Assembly: GCF_001418225.1 (NCBI RefSeq)
Contig: NZ_LIPT01000009.1
Location: 62,001-126,000, forward strand
Length of the DNA stretch: 64,000 nt
Reading direction: 5' to 3'
Source: Pannonibacter indicus
GTDB lineage: Bacteria; Pseudomonadota; Alphaproteobacteria; Rhizobiales; Stappiaceae
Shown: positions 37,307-47,987 of the stretch, one piece after another
Numbering within the stretch: position 1 is the stretch's first letter
Layout: the number at the start of each line of letters is the position of its first letter
Translations under genes and position numbers: made by a program
Notes under the pieces: generated by a model
What the model was told of the DNA's origin: nothing
Databases searched by the model: none
What the model saw: the letters and a program-made list of their open reading frames with translations, nothing else

Positions 37307-37552
37307 TCAGAGCAGTTCCTCGCGAGCCTCGGCCAGCATGCCGTCAAGGTCCATGTCAGAGGCACTGCCGCTGGCCTTCCCCTCCTGCCAAAGGCTTTTC
37401 AGGTGCCCGATATCGCCGCGCCGCTGTGCCCATTTGGCGGACCAGTCGCGCAGGGCCTCGCGGATAACCTCACCGCCGCTGGCAACGGCCTCGCGCAGCA
37501 GGTCGGCCTGCTGCGGCGTCATGGAAACGCTGATCTTTTCGACACTGGCCAT
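37307..37552 (-). CDS. parD: ParD-family antitoxin
   Basis: Encodes 81 aa. The N-terminal ribbon-helix-helix reads VEKISVSMTPQQADLLREAV followed by ASGGEVIREALRDW, the ParD/CopG signature for operator binding and dimerisation. The C-terminal ~35 residues should bind the toxin. Intact although the downstream toxin is frameshifted. The pair is flanked by 195 bp (37553-37746) without a gene, separating it from sdaA. Confidence 0.9.
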   Translation of the reverse strand: MASVEKISVSMTPQQADLLREAVASGGEVIREALRDWSAKWAQRRGDIGHLKSLWQEGKASGSASDMDLDGMLAEAREELL

Positions 37553-37746
37553 GAAGCATCTCGCCGTTGGCTTGTTGGTAAAGATGACTAACGCACACGG
37601 CAGGCTTCAAGTCTCCACACATGAGGGATGGCAAGGCTCCCGGCCTTGAAGGATAGCGCCTCGCAAAGGCTCACAGACGCAAGAAGATGCCGGCTCCCGG
37701 GACGCAAGCGCGGCCAGGAACCGGAAGACTGCAAGCCATCAGCCGG

Positions 37747-39147
37747 TCAGCATTCCGGCAAGTTGACGGCGATGCCGCCCTGGGATGTTTCCTTGTACCT
37801 GTCGTTCATGTCCCGGCCGGTGTCACGCATCACCCGGATGCAATTGTCCAGCGGCAGGAAATGCGTGCCGTCGCCGCGCAAGGCAAGGCTTGCGGCTGAG
37901 ACGGCCTTGATCGCGCCGAGGGCATTGCGCTCGATGCAGGGAACCTGGACGAGGCCTGCGGCAGGATCGCAGGTCATGCCGAGGTGATGTTCCAGCGCAA
38001 TCTCCGCCGCATTCTCGATCTGCGCATTTGTGCCCCCCAGAACCGCGCAGAGGCCCGCCGCCGCCATCGCCGAAGCCGATCCGACTTCCCCTTGGCAGCC
38101 AACCTCGGCACCCGAGATCGAGGCATTGTGCTTGATCAGGCCGCCGATGGCTGCCGCCACCAGCAGATAGTCGCGGATCTTCTCCTGATCTGCCCCGACG
38201 CAATGATCGAGATAATAGCGCCCCACCGCAGGCACGACGCCGGCCGCACCATTCGTGGGCGAGGTCACCACCCGGCCACCGGCCGCATTCTCCTCGTTGA
38301 CGGCCATGGCATAGACGCTGAGCCAGTCATTTGCCTGATGGGGCTGACTGAGGTTCTGCCCGCGCTCCCCTTCCAGCTGCCGGTAGATCGAACGGGCTCT
38401 GCGGCGCACCTTGAGGCCGCCCGGAAGGATGCCCTCCTGCGTCAGCCCGCGCGTGATGCATCCATTCATGGCGGCCCAGATTGCGTCGAGCTTTTCGTCC
38501 AGCTGCGCGCCCAGCTGCGCCTCCTCGTTGGCGCGCTTCATCTGGGCGATCGTCTTGCCGGAAGCAGCGCCCATCTCCAGCATCTGTGCCGCCGTCTCGA
38601 ACGGGAATGGCACGGCAGCACCGTCCTGGACGGGCGCTTGCCCCGCCTGGACCGCCTCCAGCTCGGCGCTGGTGACGACGAAGCCGCCGCCAATCGAGTA
38701 ATAGGTCTGCTCGTGGCAAACCTCCCCTTCGGCATCAAAGGCCTTCAGGATCATGCCATTCGGGTGGCCCGGCAGTGCCGGGCCATAGTCGAAGACGAGG
38801 TCACGGTCCGGCTGGAAGACCAAGGTGCCAAGCCCCTCGGGGCTGACACGGCCGGTGCTGCGCACCCCGGCCTCAATCCCGTCGGCACTGTCGGGGTCCA
38901 TTGTGTCCGGACGCAGGCCGCACAGGCCCAGGATCACCGCACGGTCCGTCGCATGCCCCTTGCCGGTGAAGGCCAGGCTGCCATGCAGGCTTGCATAAAA
39001 CCGGTGCGGCCGGGCCGTGCCGGAGATCTTCCCGGCCCCGCGGCGCAGGTCGTCGAGGAAGCGCGCAGCGGCAGCCATCGGGCCCATCGTATGCGAGGAC
39101 GATGGGCCGATGCCAATCTTGAAGATGTCAAAGACCGAGAGGAACAT
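37747..39147 (-). CDS. sdaA: L-serine dehydratase, single-chain iron-sulfur type
   Basis: Encodes 466 aa combining the beta (about 1-160) and alpha (about 190-466) domains of the [4Fe-4S] L-serine ammonia-lyases; converts serine to pyruvate and ammonia. N-terminal [20 protein letters not shown] is the family hallmark. Cluster Cys are in [12 protein letters not shown] (about 349), [19 protein letters not shown] (about 391 and 402). No lesion seen. Its start is 1 bp from the end of the broken soxA'-'glyA frame, so it was formerly cotranscribed with sox and glyA genes. It would drain serine formed from betaine-derived glycine. Confidence 0.93.
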   Translation of the reverse strand: MFLSVFDIFKIGIGPSSSHTMGPMAAAARFLDDLRRGAGKISGTARPHRFYASLHGSLAFTGKGHATDRAVILGLCGLRPDTMDPDSADGIEAGVRSTGRVSPEGLGTLVFQPDRDLVFDYGPALPGHPNGMILKAFDAEGEVCHEQTYYSIGGGFVVTSAELEAVQAGQAPVQDGAAVPFPFETAAQMLEMGAASGKTIAQMKRANEEAQLGAQLDEKLDAIWAAMNGCITRGLTQEGILPGGLKVRRRARSIYRQLEGERGQNLSQPHQANDWLSVYAMAVNEENAAGGRVVTSPTNGAAGVVPAVGRYYLDHCVGADQEKIRDYLLVAAAIGGLIKHNASISGAEVGCQGEVGSASAMAAAGLCAVLGGTNAQIENAAEIALEHHLGMTCDPAAGLVQVPCIERNALGAIKAVSAASLALRGDGTHFLPLDNCIRVMRDTGRDMNDRYKETSQGGIAVNLPEC

Positions 39148-40692
39148 TCATGCCTCGTAGATTGGAAAGCGGTCGCACATTGCCTTGACTTCGGCGCGGA
39201 TGAAAGCTTCGAAAGCCGCGTGCCCCTCCGGATTTTCACCCAGAGCGCGCAGGACACGCAGGATCATCTGACCGATCTGCCGGAACTCGGCCTCGTCAAA
39301 GCCGCGGGTGGTGCCGGCCGAACTGCCGAGACGGCTGCCCGAGGTCATGAATGGCTTTTCCGGATCAAACGGAATGGCGTTCTTGTTGCAGGTCAGGCCC
39401 GCCCGCTCCAGAGCGATTTCCGCCGCCTTGCCGGTGACGCCAAGCGGTCGCAGATCGCACAGGACCATATGGCAGTCCGTTCCGCCCGAAACGATGCCGA
39501 CGCCCCCCTCAATCAGCGTATCAGAAAGCGCACGGGCGTTGGCGATGACCGCCTTCGCATAGTCCTTGAACGAGGGCTGCAGCGCCTCGCCGAAGGCAAC
39601 GGCCTTGGCCGCGATCACATGCATCAGCGGGCCCCCCTGATTGCCGGGGAATACGGCGGAGTTGAACTTCTTCGCCAGATCGCCGTCATTGGTCTGAATA
39701 ACGCCGCCGCGCGGGCTGCGCAGGGTCTTATGCGTGGCCGGCGTGGTCACATGCGCATGCGGCACCGGATTGGGGTATTCGCCCGCGGCGATCAGACCTG
39801 CGTAATAGGCCATATCCACCATCAGATAGACGCCAATCTCATCCGCAATGGCGCGGAAGGCGGCGAAACCGATATGGCGCGGATAGGCAGAGGCGCCCGC
39901 CACGATCAGCTTCGGCCGCTCGGCCAGACCAACCATGTTCTGATGATAGTAGCCGATGGCCGTTGTCCGCGTCATCAGCGTGACACCGGCCGCACGCGGC
40001 TGCGAAAGCTGCCCGGAGAGCCAGGGCCAGGCGTTCAGCCCCTCGATCTGCACGGAAGGATCGCAGAGGAGCAAACCACCCATTTCCGGGCTATCGTCCA
40101 CCAGCACGACCTTGGCGCCGGACCTCGCGGCGGTCAGCGCTGCCGCGATACCGGCCGCCCCCCTGCCAACGACCAGCACATCCTTATGCAGATAGCGCGA
40201 GGCATAATTGTCCGGATCCGGCTCGGACGGCAACTTGCCGAGGCCGGCAGCCGCGCGGATGAAGGGCTCGTAGACCTTGTCCCGGAAGCTGCGCGGCCAT
40301 ATGAAGGTCTTGTAGTAGAAACCCGCGGAAAAGAGCATGTAGGCGCGGCCGTTCACCGCCCCGATGTCGCACTTCAGCGACGGCCATTTTTTCTGGCATT
40401 CGGCCACCAGCCCTTGGCGCAGTTCCTGCACGGTGGTACGGGTGTTCGGCTCGAACCGGCCAGGACCGCGCGAAGTGCCGATCAGGGCGTTCGGCTCTTC
40501 GGAACCGGCGCTCACTGGTCCGCCGGGCCGGTGATACTTGAAGGAACGGCCCATCAGATGCACGCCATTGGCCAGCAGCGCCGACGCAACCATATCACCG
40601 CGAAGACCTTCATAACGGCGGCCGTCAAACGTGAATCTGACAGGCTCGGCAGGATCTGTCCGGCCCAGGCCGGGGACGCGATAGCGGCTCAT
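39148..40692 (-). pseudogene. soxA'-'glyA fusion remnant (sarcosine oxidase alpha / serine hydroxymethyltransferase)
   Basis: A 514-aa frame joins two genes. Residues 1-~258 are the N-terminus of heterotetrameric sarcosine oxidase alpha subunit, with its ferredoxin-like start (GMVASA-type [20 protein letters not shown]) and nucleotide-binding [16 protein letters not shown] (about 171-186). From about residue 261 it is the C-terminal ~254 residues of GlyA, from [12 protein letters not shown] on, including the PLP Lys in [11 protein letters not shown]. The junction is near 39916. About 740 residues of SoxA, all of soxG and ~175 N-terminal GlyA residues are missing. Neither enzyme can be functional. 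The in-frame fusion may be translated. Confidence 0.88.
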
Positions 40693-40989
40693 TCCACGCC
40701 ATCCAGTTCGGTCTCTGCCGGACGCTCTTCGCCGGCCTTGTAGGTCTTCAGGAACCTTTCGCTCACCCTGTCGCGGCAGGCGTTGAAAAAAACGGCCGCA
40801 GCCATGGGCATGGCGCCAGCGTTCAAGGTGCTTGCCGCCCGCATTCTTGCGGATGAAGAGGAAATCACGCCATTCCTCGCCCGAGAGGGCGGAGGGGGCT
40901 GCCGGGCGCGCGATATGGGCCTTGCCCGCATAGGCAAACTCAAGTTCGGGCAGGGTTTCGTCGCAGTAGGGACAGGGGATCAGGAGCAT
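40689..40989 (-). pseudogene. soxD: Frameshifted sarcosine oxidase delta subunit
   Basis: From ATG 40989: [20 protein letters not shown], the zinc-binding CPYC motif, through [15 protein letters not shown] with the second Cys/His. At a run of seven T (minus strand; 40786-40792) the frame shifts; the proper ending [19 protein letters not shown] to ELDGVE continues in another frame and stops at 40689, overlapping soxA by 4 bp. Six T would restore a normal ~98-aa SoxD. Unshifted, the frame reads straight through into soxA'-'glyA. A homopolymer sequencing error is possible. Confidence 0.82.
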
Positions 40990-41000
40990 CGGAAACCTCT

Positions 41001-41061
41001 CATAGCCAGGCTCTGGGATGCTGCCGCATCCCGCCTTGAAATTGCTCAAACGCCGCACGGG
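41001..41061 (+). repeat. Dispersed ~60-bp intergenic repeat, copy 2
   Basis: Contains CCAGGCTCTGGGATGCTGCC, GCATCCCGCCTTG and GCTCAAACGCCGCACGGG, matching copies at 33561 and 53480. It lies between the ends of soxB and soxD, where sox operons normally have only a few bases, so it is an insertion into the operon. Confidence 0.8.
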
Positions 41062-41065
41062 CTCA

Positions 41066-41761
41066 TCAGTGCGCGACGGCAGCGGCAGCGGCCTCGCCGA
41101 TCAGACGGCCGGTGGTGAAGCGTTCCAGGGTGAAGGGTGCATTGACCGGATGCGGCTCATCCTTGGCCACGGTCCAGACGAGCGTATGGGCAGCGCCCGG
41201 CGCCGCCTTGAAGCCGCCGGTTCCCCATCCGCAGTTCACATAGAGCCCCTTGACCGGATAGCGCACGTCCGGGCTGATGCTCAGTGGCGGGCAGAAGGCC
41301 TTGGCTTCAGCCGCCGTCAGCCAGCGGTTGTTCACCCCGTTGAGCCGGTTGGCGTGAATGTGGCGCTGAAAGGACTGCACGTCATGAACATTATGCACCA
41401 GCATCATCACGCCGCGCTTGGAATACATGACGTTGTAATTGAGTTCCTGGCTGAGGTTCTCCCACAGGTCCAGGGCATGATCGTAAAGCCGGACGCTTTC
41501 GTCATAGAGATAGTTGGAGCGGATGATGGCCATGTTGCGTCCGGTGTTGCCGCCGCCCAGCCAGCCCTTGCCGGTCGCTGCGACATTGGTGATGCCGTGT
41601 TCCTTGGCAAGGTAATAGGCCGCACCCAGACCATGCCTGCCTGCCCCGACGATCATGACGTCATACTCGGCCTTGGGCTGGCTGTCCGGCCATTGTTCGC
41701 GCCAGTTCTTGTGGCCTGTCAAAGCGTTTTTGAGCAGGAACATGGCAGAGAAACGTTGCAT
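41066..41761 (-). pseudogene. soxB: Internally deleted sarcosine oxidase beta subunit
   Basis: Encodes 231 aa, against ~415 in the family. Residues 1-~170 are a good SoxB N-terminus (MQRFSAMFLLKNALTGHKNW, VMIVGAGRHGLGAAYYLA, GGGNTGRN). The sequence then jumps at about 41251 from SPDVRYPV to KGLYVNCGWGTGGFK, the family's C-terminal segment, and ends normally at [11 protein letters not shown]. About 185 residues are missing, in frame, including the region of the covalent FMN His (near 172-175 in characterised enzymes). It should not form an active beta subunit. Confidence 0.87.
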
Positions 41762-41810
41762 GGCGGGATCCTCTCAATCGCGGCTGAGTGTCACATTATG
41801 ATCTTGGATC

Positions 41811-41835
41811 GCACCTTGAATGTAGATTTGCGCCA
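41811..41835. promoter_or_regulatory. Candidate GlxA-type operator between soxB and its regulator
   Basis: GCACCTTGAAT (41811-41821) and ATTTGCGCCA (41826-41835; TGGCGCAAAT toward soxB) recur before the DMGDH-like gene (47964-47974 and 47924-47933). The second box also appears before gbcA and purU. It lies 65 bp upstream of soxB. Confidence 0.45.
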
Positions 41836-41857
41836 GGTGTCATGTAGGATCGCGTCA

Positions 41858-42506
41858 TGACACCTGCCCGCGCCATCCCCCCTGCCCGCCAGCGTGTTGC
41901 CTTCCTGCTGGCCGGCCCGTTCACCCTGCCGGCCTTTGCCAATTTCTTGGATGTTCTGCGGCTGGCGGCGGATGATGCGGACTAGTCGCGGCGGATTTTG
42001 TGCGACTGGACCGTACTGGCAGAGCAGATGGATCCGATCCGGTCCAGCTGCGGTGTCAGGGTGCAGCCGGACATGCCGCTGCGCCGGGCGGGACCCTTCG
42101 ATTATCTGGTGGTGGTCGGAGGGCATATCAGCGACCGGGCGGCCTTCGGCCCGCTGGCGCTCGGCTTCATCGCGGAAACGGCAGCGCAGGGCGTGCCGCT
42201 GGCCGGGCTTTGCACCGGCGTGTTCACGCTGCAGGCTGCGGGTTTGCTGCAAGGCTACCGGTGCTGCGTCAGCTGGTTTCACCATCAGGACTTCATCGAC
42301 CGTTTCGAAAATGAAATACCGATTTCGGATCAGATTTTCGTGGCGGACCGGGACCGGCTGACCTGCTCGGGCGGGCATGGCGCGGCGCATGCGGCTTCTG
42401 CGACGCGCCGCATCTGGCGCGCGCGCTGAAGGCCGAACGCGGGCTCACACCGGGCGAGATCCGCAGCGGCAGGCTGGCAGGCGCCGTTCCTAGGCCTCAA
42501 GAGTGA
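41858..42506 (+). pseudogene. GlxA-type AraC-family regulator remnant (DJ-1/PfpI sensor)
   Basis: Reads MTPARAIPPARQRVAFLLAG, then FANFLDVLRLAADDAD and a TAG stop at about 41982. Beyond it the same frame resumes (RILCDWTVLAEQMDPIRSSC) through LCTGVFTLQAAGLLQGYRCC to LTCSGG. There ~118 residues are missing compared with the intact paralogue at 47988, and the last part, CGFCDAPHLARALKAERGL, sits in another frame. Three lesions in one gene: nonsense, internal deletion and frameshift. Divergent from soxB, whose activator it presumably was. Its 3' end overlaps gbcB. Confidence 0.88.
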
Positions 42507-43563
42507 CCGTGCCACGCGGGTTCGAGCAGCAGGCAAGGATATAGCCTTCCTCGATCTCGTCGTCGCTGATCCCGCCATTGTGGACCATGTGCACCTCGCC
42601 CGACAGCTTGCGGATACGGCAGCTGCCACACACGCCCATGCTGCAGCCGAATGGAATGGCCACACCGGCCGCGCGCGCCGCGTGCAGCACTGTGTCCATG
42701 GAACTGCAGTCGTGGGTGACACCGGACTCCTCGAAGACCAGCTTTGCCGTCTCAACCGGCGTATCGGCGCTTGTGCCGGTCTCGACCACGGGAAGTTCAC
42801 CAGCCTCAGGCGCGCCGAAGCTCTCCTGGTGGTAATGCGCCATGTCGAAGCCAAGACCTGCCAGCGCCTCGCTGACCGCCTGCATGAAGCCGTCCGGCCC
42901 GCAGCAGAACACCTCCCGCTCAAGGTAGTCAGGTGCCATCAGGCCAAGCATCAGCTGGTTGAAGCGCCCCTGGTAGCCGGTCCAGGGCTGATAGATGTCG
43001 CTCTCCCTCACCACCCATTTCAGGTCCAGGCCCGCTATCCGGGAGGCCATGTGCTCAAGCCGGCGCTTGAAGATGATCTCGGACGGGCGCCTTGCGCAGT
43101 TGACGAAGACGATGTCGCAGTGCCGGCCAAGATCATAGATCTCGGTCGTCATCGACATCATTGGCGTGATGCCCGAGCCTGCCGAGATGAAGAGATACTT
43201 CTTCGCCGGGAAATGGGTGGACGTGAAGCGTCCGGCCGGCCCCCTGACCTTCAGTCTTGTTCCGGGCCGCACATTGTCCATGATCCAGCGTGTGCCGACA
43301 CTGCCTGGCTGTGCCTTGATCGTGATCGTCAGCGACTTTGGCCGCGTCGGCGCGGATGAGATCGTGTAAGTCCGGTAGATCGGGCCACCCGGGACCGGCA
43401 GTTCCAGCGTGAGGAACTGGCCGGCCAGAAATTCGAAGGGGCGGCCCGACGGAGCCTGAAAGCAGACCGTCACGACATCAGGGGCTTCCGGCAGGATCGA
43501 GACGCACTCCAGAGGTTCGTCATCGGTCCATTTTGCCGTCACCCTCTGCTCGGCATCAATCAT
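42490..43563 (-). CDS. gbcB: Glycine betaine monooxygenase reductase (GbcB-like)
   Basis: Encodes 357 aa. An FAD-binding ferredoxin-reductase module (about 20-110, RTYTISSAPT with the flavin motif), an NAD-binding module (about 115-240, SAGSGITPMMSM) and a C-terminal plant-type 2Fe-2S ferredoxin (about 270-357) with FGCSMGVCGSCRIRKLSG and a late Cys in ILACCSN. Passes electrons from NADH to the Rieske oxygenase GbcA. ATG at 43563 follows GGAG and lies 7 bp after gbcA. Intact despite the decayed neighbour. Confidence 0.9.
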   Translation of the reverse strand: MIDAEQRVTAKWTDDEPLECVSILPEAPDVVTVCFQAPSGRPFEFLAGQFLTLELPVPGGPIYRTYTISSAPTRPKSLTITIKAQPGSVGTRWIMDNVRPGTRLKVRGPAGRFTSTHFPAKKYLFISAGSGITPMMSMTTEIYDLGRHCDIVFVNCARRPSEIIFKRRLEHMASRIAGLDLKWVVRESDIYQPWTGYQGRFNQLMLGLMAPDYLEREVFCCGPDGFMQAVSEALAGLGFDMAHYHQESFGAPEAGELPVVETGTSADTPVETAKLVFEESGVTHDCSSMDTVLHAARAAGVAIPFGCSMGVCGSCRIRKLSGEVHMVHNGGISDDEIEEGYILACCSNPRGTVTLEA

Positions 43564-43570
43564 GTCAATC

Positions 43571-45272
<1,702 letters not shown>

Positions 45273-47834
45273 TCAGCTTCTCGGCTTGAGGTTCTCCGGG
45301 TCATAGAGGGGCGCGTAGCCGATGCCGGCAACTTCGACGGGGTAGAGCTCGTCGAAATAGCTGACCTGCAGCTTGCGGCCCAGCTGGCAGTAGTCCCAGG
45401 GCAGATAGGCCAGCGCGATGTTCTTGCCGACGGTCGGGCCATAGGCAATGGAGGTCGTGTAGGAGCGGCGGCCGAGCGCATCGACCAGCACCTTGCCTGT
45501 GTCCGGATCCATCACCGGCAGGGTTCCGACGGGATAGCGGGCGGTGCCCGTACTGTCGGTGTTTTCGGTCATCACCAGCGTGCAGAGCATCGCCGGCTGG
45601 TGCTCGCGGGCACGGTATTCGAGGTGCTTTGCCTTGCCGACGAAATCCGGCTCCTTGACCTTCGGACGGGCAAGGTCAGCCTCGAAGAGGTTGTATTGCG
45701 TCAGCAGGTCGGCGTTCTGCAGGCGCAGCGACTTTTCCAGCCGGCGCGAGTTGGCATAGGTTTCCACGCCGACGGCCATCACCCCTGCCCCGCGCAGCGC
45801 GTCCCAGACGGCCAGACCGTCGGAATAGCGCATGTGCAGTTCCCAGCCCTGCTCGCCCACGTAGGAGATGCGGAAAGCCATGACCTTGCAGCCCGCGATC
45901 TCGATCTGCCGGATGGCCGCGAAGGGGAAGTTCGCCACATCCAGCGCCTCAGGGTCGGCGACGACCTTCTTGAGGTTCTCGCGCGCATTCGGCCCCCAGA
46001 TGCCGATGGTGGTGTAATCTTCGGTCACGTCCGTGATGGTGACGTCGAAGCCCTTGTCCTGCGCCACGCGGCGCATGTACATCTGATCGCGCGGCCCCGC
46101 ATCGGCGCCGTTCACCAGACGGCAGCGGTCCTCCATGCGGAAGACGGTGAAGTCGGCGCGGACCATGCCTTCCTCGTCCAGCATGTGGGTGTAGATGCCC
46201 TTGCCGATATTGGCATCACCGCCGATCCTGGCCACGCAGAGCCATTCCATCAGGGCCACATGGTCCGGGCCCGAGATGTCGGTCATGTGGAAATGCGACA
46301 GGTTGATGATGCCGCAATCGGCGCTCATCTCCAGCTGCTCGGCGTTGGACACCCGCCAGAAATGGCGGCTGTCCCATTCGTTCTCGCGCAGCGGAACCTG
46401 ATCTGCATATTTCTCGAGAAGATGCTCATTGGCCGCGTAGCCATGAGCACGTTCCCAGCCGCCCAGTTCCATGAAGTAGCCGCCCAATTCCTTCTCACGC
46501 TCGTAGAACGGCGAGCGGCGGATGCCGCGGCCATTGGCGAAGGGCTCGCGCGGATGAACCGGCGGGTTGTAGATCTTGGCAGCGGTTTCCTCGCAGCGGC
46601 CCCAGATGAAGTCCTCGGTCAGCTGGAAGTCGCTGAACCGCGCGTAGTCGATGCGGCTGTGATCGATATCCGTGCGGCCCTTGGTTATCCAGTCAGCGAT
46701 CAGCTTGCCCATGCCCGGACCGTCCTTGACCCAGATCGCGACGGCATACCACAGGCCCCGCAGCTTGCGGCTTTCGCCCATGGAAGGCCCGCCGTCGGTC
46801 GTCGTCTGAAGCAGACCGTTGAAGGAATGGCTTTCGTTGAAGCCCAGCTCGGCCAGGATCGGCGTCAGTTCCATCGCCCGCTCGAGCGGCTCGATCACAT
46901 CTTCCAGCACCAGATCGCGCTGCGAGGGCGACAGCCGCGCTTCGTGCTTTTCAAGAAGATCGCGCGGATGAACCATCCGCACGTCCTTTTCATAATAGTA
47001 GCCCCACTCGATCTGGCCGCCTTCGGTGGTGCTGGGATCACCGGTGTCGCGCAGATAGGCCGAATTGCCCTGATCGCGCAGCAGCGGACGGCCGATCTCA
47101 AGACCAGTGCCGGCAAATTCATTGTAGGGGCCGAAGAAGGTCAGCGGGTGATCGACCGGCATTACCGGCAGATCCTCGCCCGCCAATCCGGCAATGAGGC
47201 GGCCCCAGAGACCGGCACAGACCACGACACAGCCAGCCATGATCGTGCCGCGTGACGTGCGCACGCCGGTGACGCGGCCGTTCTCGTGGAGAAGCTCCAG
47301 CGCCGGGGTATTGGCGAAGACCTTCAGCTTGCCCGCCGCCTCGGCCATGTCCACGAGCTTGGCGGCGACCGTCTGCGAGCGCGGCACGACAAGCCCGGCA
47401 TCGGGGTCCCACAGCGCGCCCTGAATCTGGCCTTCTTCCAGAAGCGGGAACTTCTCCTTGGCTTCCGCCGCCGAAATCATGGTCACATTGGTGCCGAAGG
47501 CACGGCCGGAGTCCACCTTGCGCTTCAGTTCGGCCATGCGGGCATCATCGCCCACCCGCGCGACTTCAAGTCCGCCGATGCGCTGGTAGTTGCCGAGCTT
47601 CTCGTAGAAGTCCATGGAATACATGGTGGTCCAGCAGGACAGAAAGTCATGGCTGGTCGCATAGCAGAAGTCGGAGGCATGGGCGGTCGAACCGATGTCC
47701 GTCGGGATGCCCGACTTGTCGATCCCCACGATGTCATCCCACCCATTTTCGATCAGGTGATGGGCGACAGAGGCACCGACAATGCCCCCAAGACCGACAA
47801 TGACAACGCGGGCACGGGACGGAAACGTGGACAT
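45273..47834 (-). CDS. Dimethylglycine dehydrogenase-like flavoprotein (DAO + GcvT domains)
   Basis: Encodes 853 aa. The N-terminal FAD domain (about 1-400) has ARVVIVGLGGIVGASVAHHL. STAHASDFCYATSHDF, near the covalent-flavin region of the family, follows. The C-terminal half is an aminomethyltransferase (GcvT) fold (about 440-840), with YVGEQGWELHM and ALGRRSYTTSIAYGP, which binds tetrahydrofolate and captures the one-carbon unit. Converts dimethylglycine to sarcosine, or sarcosine to glycine in SARDH members; the two cannot be separated by eye. Complete, so it contrasts with the broken sox genes. Divergent from the intact GlxA regulator. Confidence 0.88.
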   Translation of the reverse strand: MSTFPSRARVVIVGLGGIVGASVAHHLIENGWDDIVGIDKSGIPTDIGSTAHASDFCYATSHDFLSCWTTMYSMDFYEKLGNYQRIGGLEVARVGDDARMAELKRKVDSGRAFGTNVTMISAAEAKEKFPLLEEGQIQGALWDPDAGLVVPRSQTVAAKLVDMAEAAGKLKVFANTPALELLHENGRVTGVRTSRGTIMAGCVVVCAGLWGRLIAGLAGEDLPVMPVDHPLTFFGPYNEFAGTGLEIGRPLLRDQGNSAYLRDTGDPSTTEGGQIEWGYYYEKDVRMVHPRDLLEKHEARLSPSQRDLVLEDVIEPLERAMELTPILAELGFNESHSFNGLLQTTTDGGPSMGESRKLRGLWYAVAIWVKDGPGMGKLIADWITKGRTDIDHSRIDYARFSDFQLTEDFIWGRCEETAAKIYNPPVHPREPFANGRGIRRSPFYEREKELGGYFMELGGWERAHGYAANEHLLEKYADQVPLRENEWDSRHFWRVSNAEQLEMSADCGIINLSHFHMTDISGPDHVALMEWLCVARIGGDANIGKGIYTHMLDEEGMVRADFTVFRMEDRCRLVNGADAGPRDQMYMRRVAQDKGFDVTITDVTEDYTTIGIWGPNARENLKKVVADPEALDVANFPFAAIRQIEIAGCKVMAFRISYVGEQGWELHMRYSDGLAVWDALRGAGVMAVGVETYANSRRLEKSLRLQNADLLTQYNLFEADLARPKVKEPDFVGKAKHLEYRAREHQPAMLCTLVMTENTDSTGTARYPVGTLPVMDPDTGKVLVDALGRRSYTTSIAYGPTVGKNIALAYLPWDYCQLGRKLQVSYFDELYPVEVAGIGYAPLYDPENLKPRS

Positions 47835-47923
47835 ATTCTTTTTTCCTCAAAGGCTGCGGCAATACGGCGGGGCCGCGGGTATTACGCCCGACTTTGCCGG
47901 ATCGATGCTCTGCGCAACAGGAC

Positions 47924-47974
47924 ATTTGCGTCATCGAAGGATTAGAGCTACGACATGCGAGCGGCACTTTGAAT
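47924..47974. promoter_or_regulatory. Candidate GlxA-type operator between the DMGDH-like gene and its regulator
   Basis: ATTTGCGTCA (47924-47933; TGACGCAAAT toward the dehydrogenase) and GCACTTTGAAT (47964-47974) match the pair upstream of soxB with one or two differences. Spacing and order differ from that copy. Confidence 0.45.
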
Positions 47975-47987
47975 CACAGGCCCCGTC

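Noticed and set aside
37984-40743. 919-codon open frame on the plus strand opposite sdaA and the sox/glyA remnant
   Set aside because: The minus-strand frames show clear SdaA, GlyA and SoxA motifs. The plus frame shows none.
40783-41118. Plus-strand frame opposite soxD
   Set aside because: Runs through the dispersed repeat and antisense to SoxD; no family resemblance.
45600-47255. 551-codon open frame opposite the DMGDH-like gene
   Set aside because: Shadow frame; the minus strand has complete FAD and GcvT domains.
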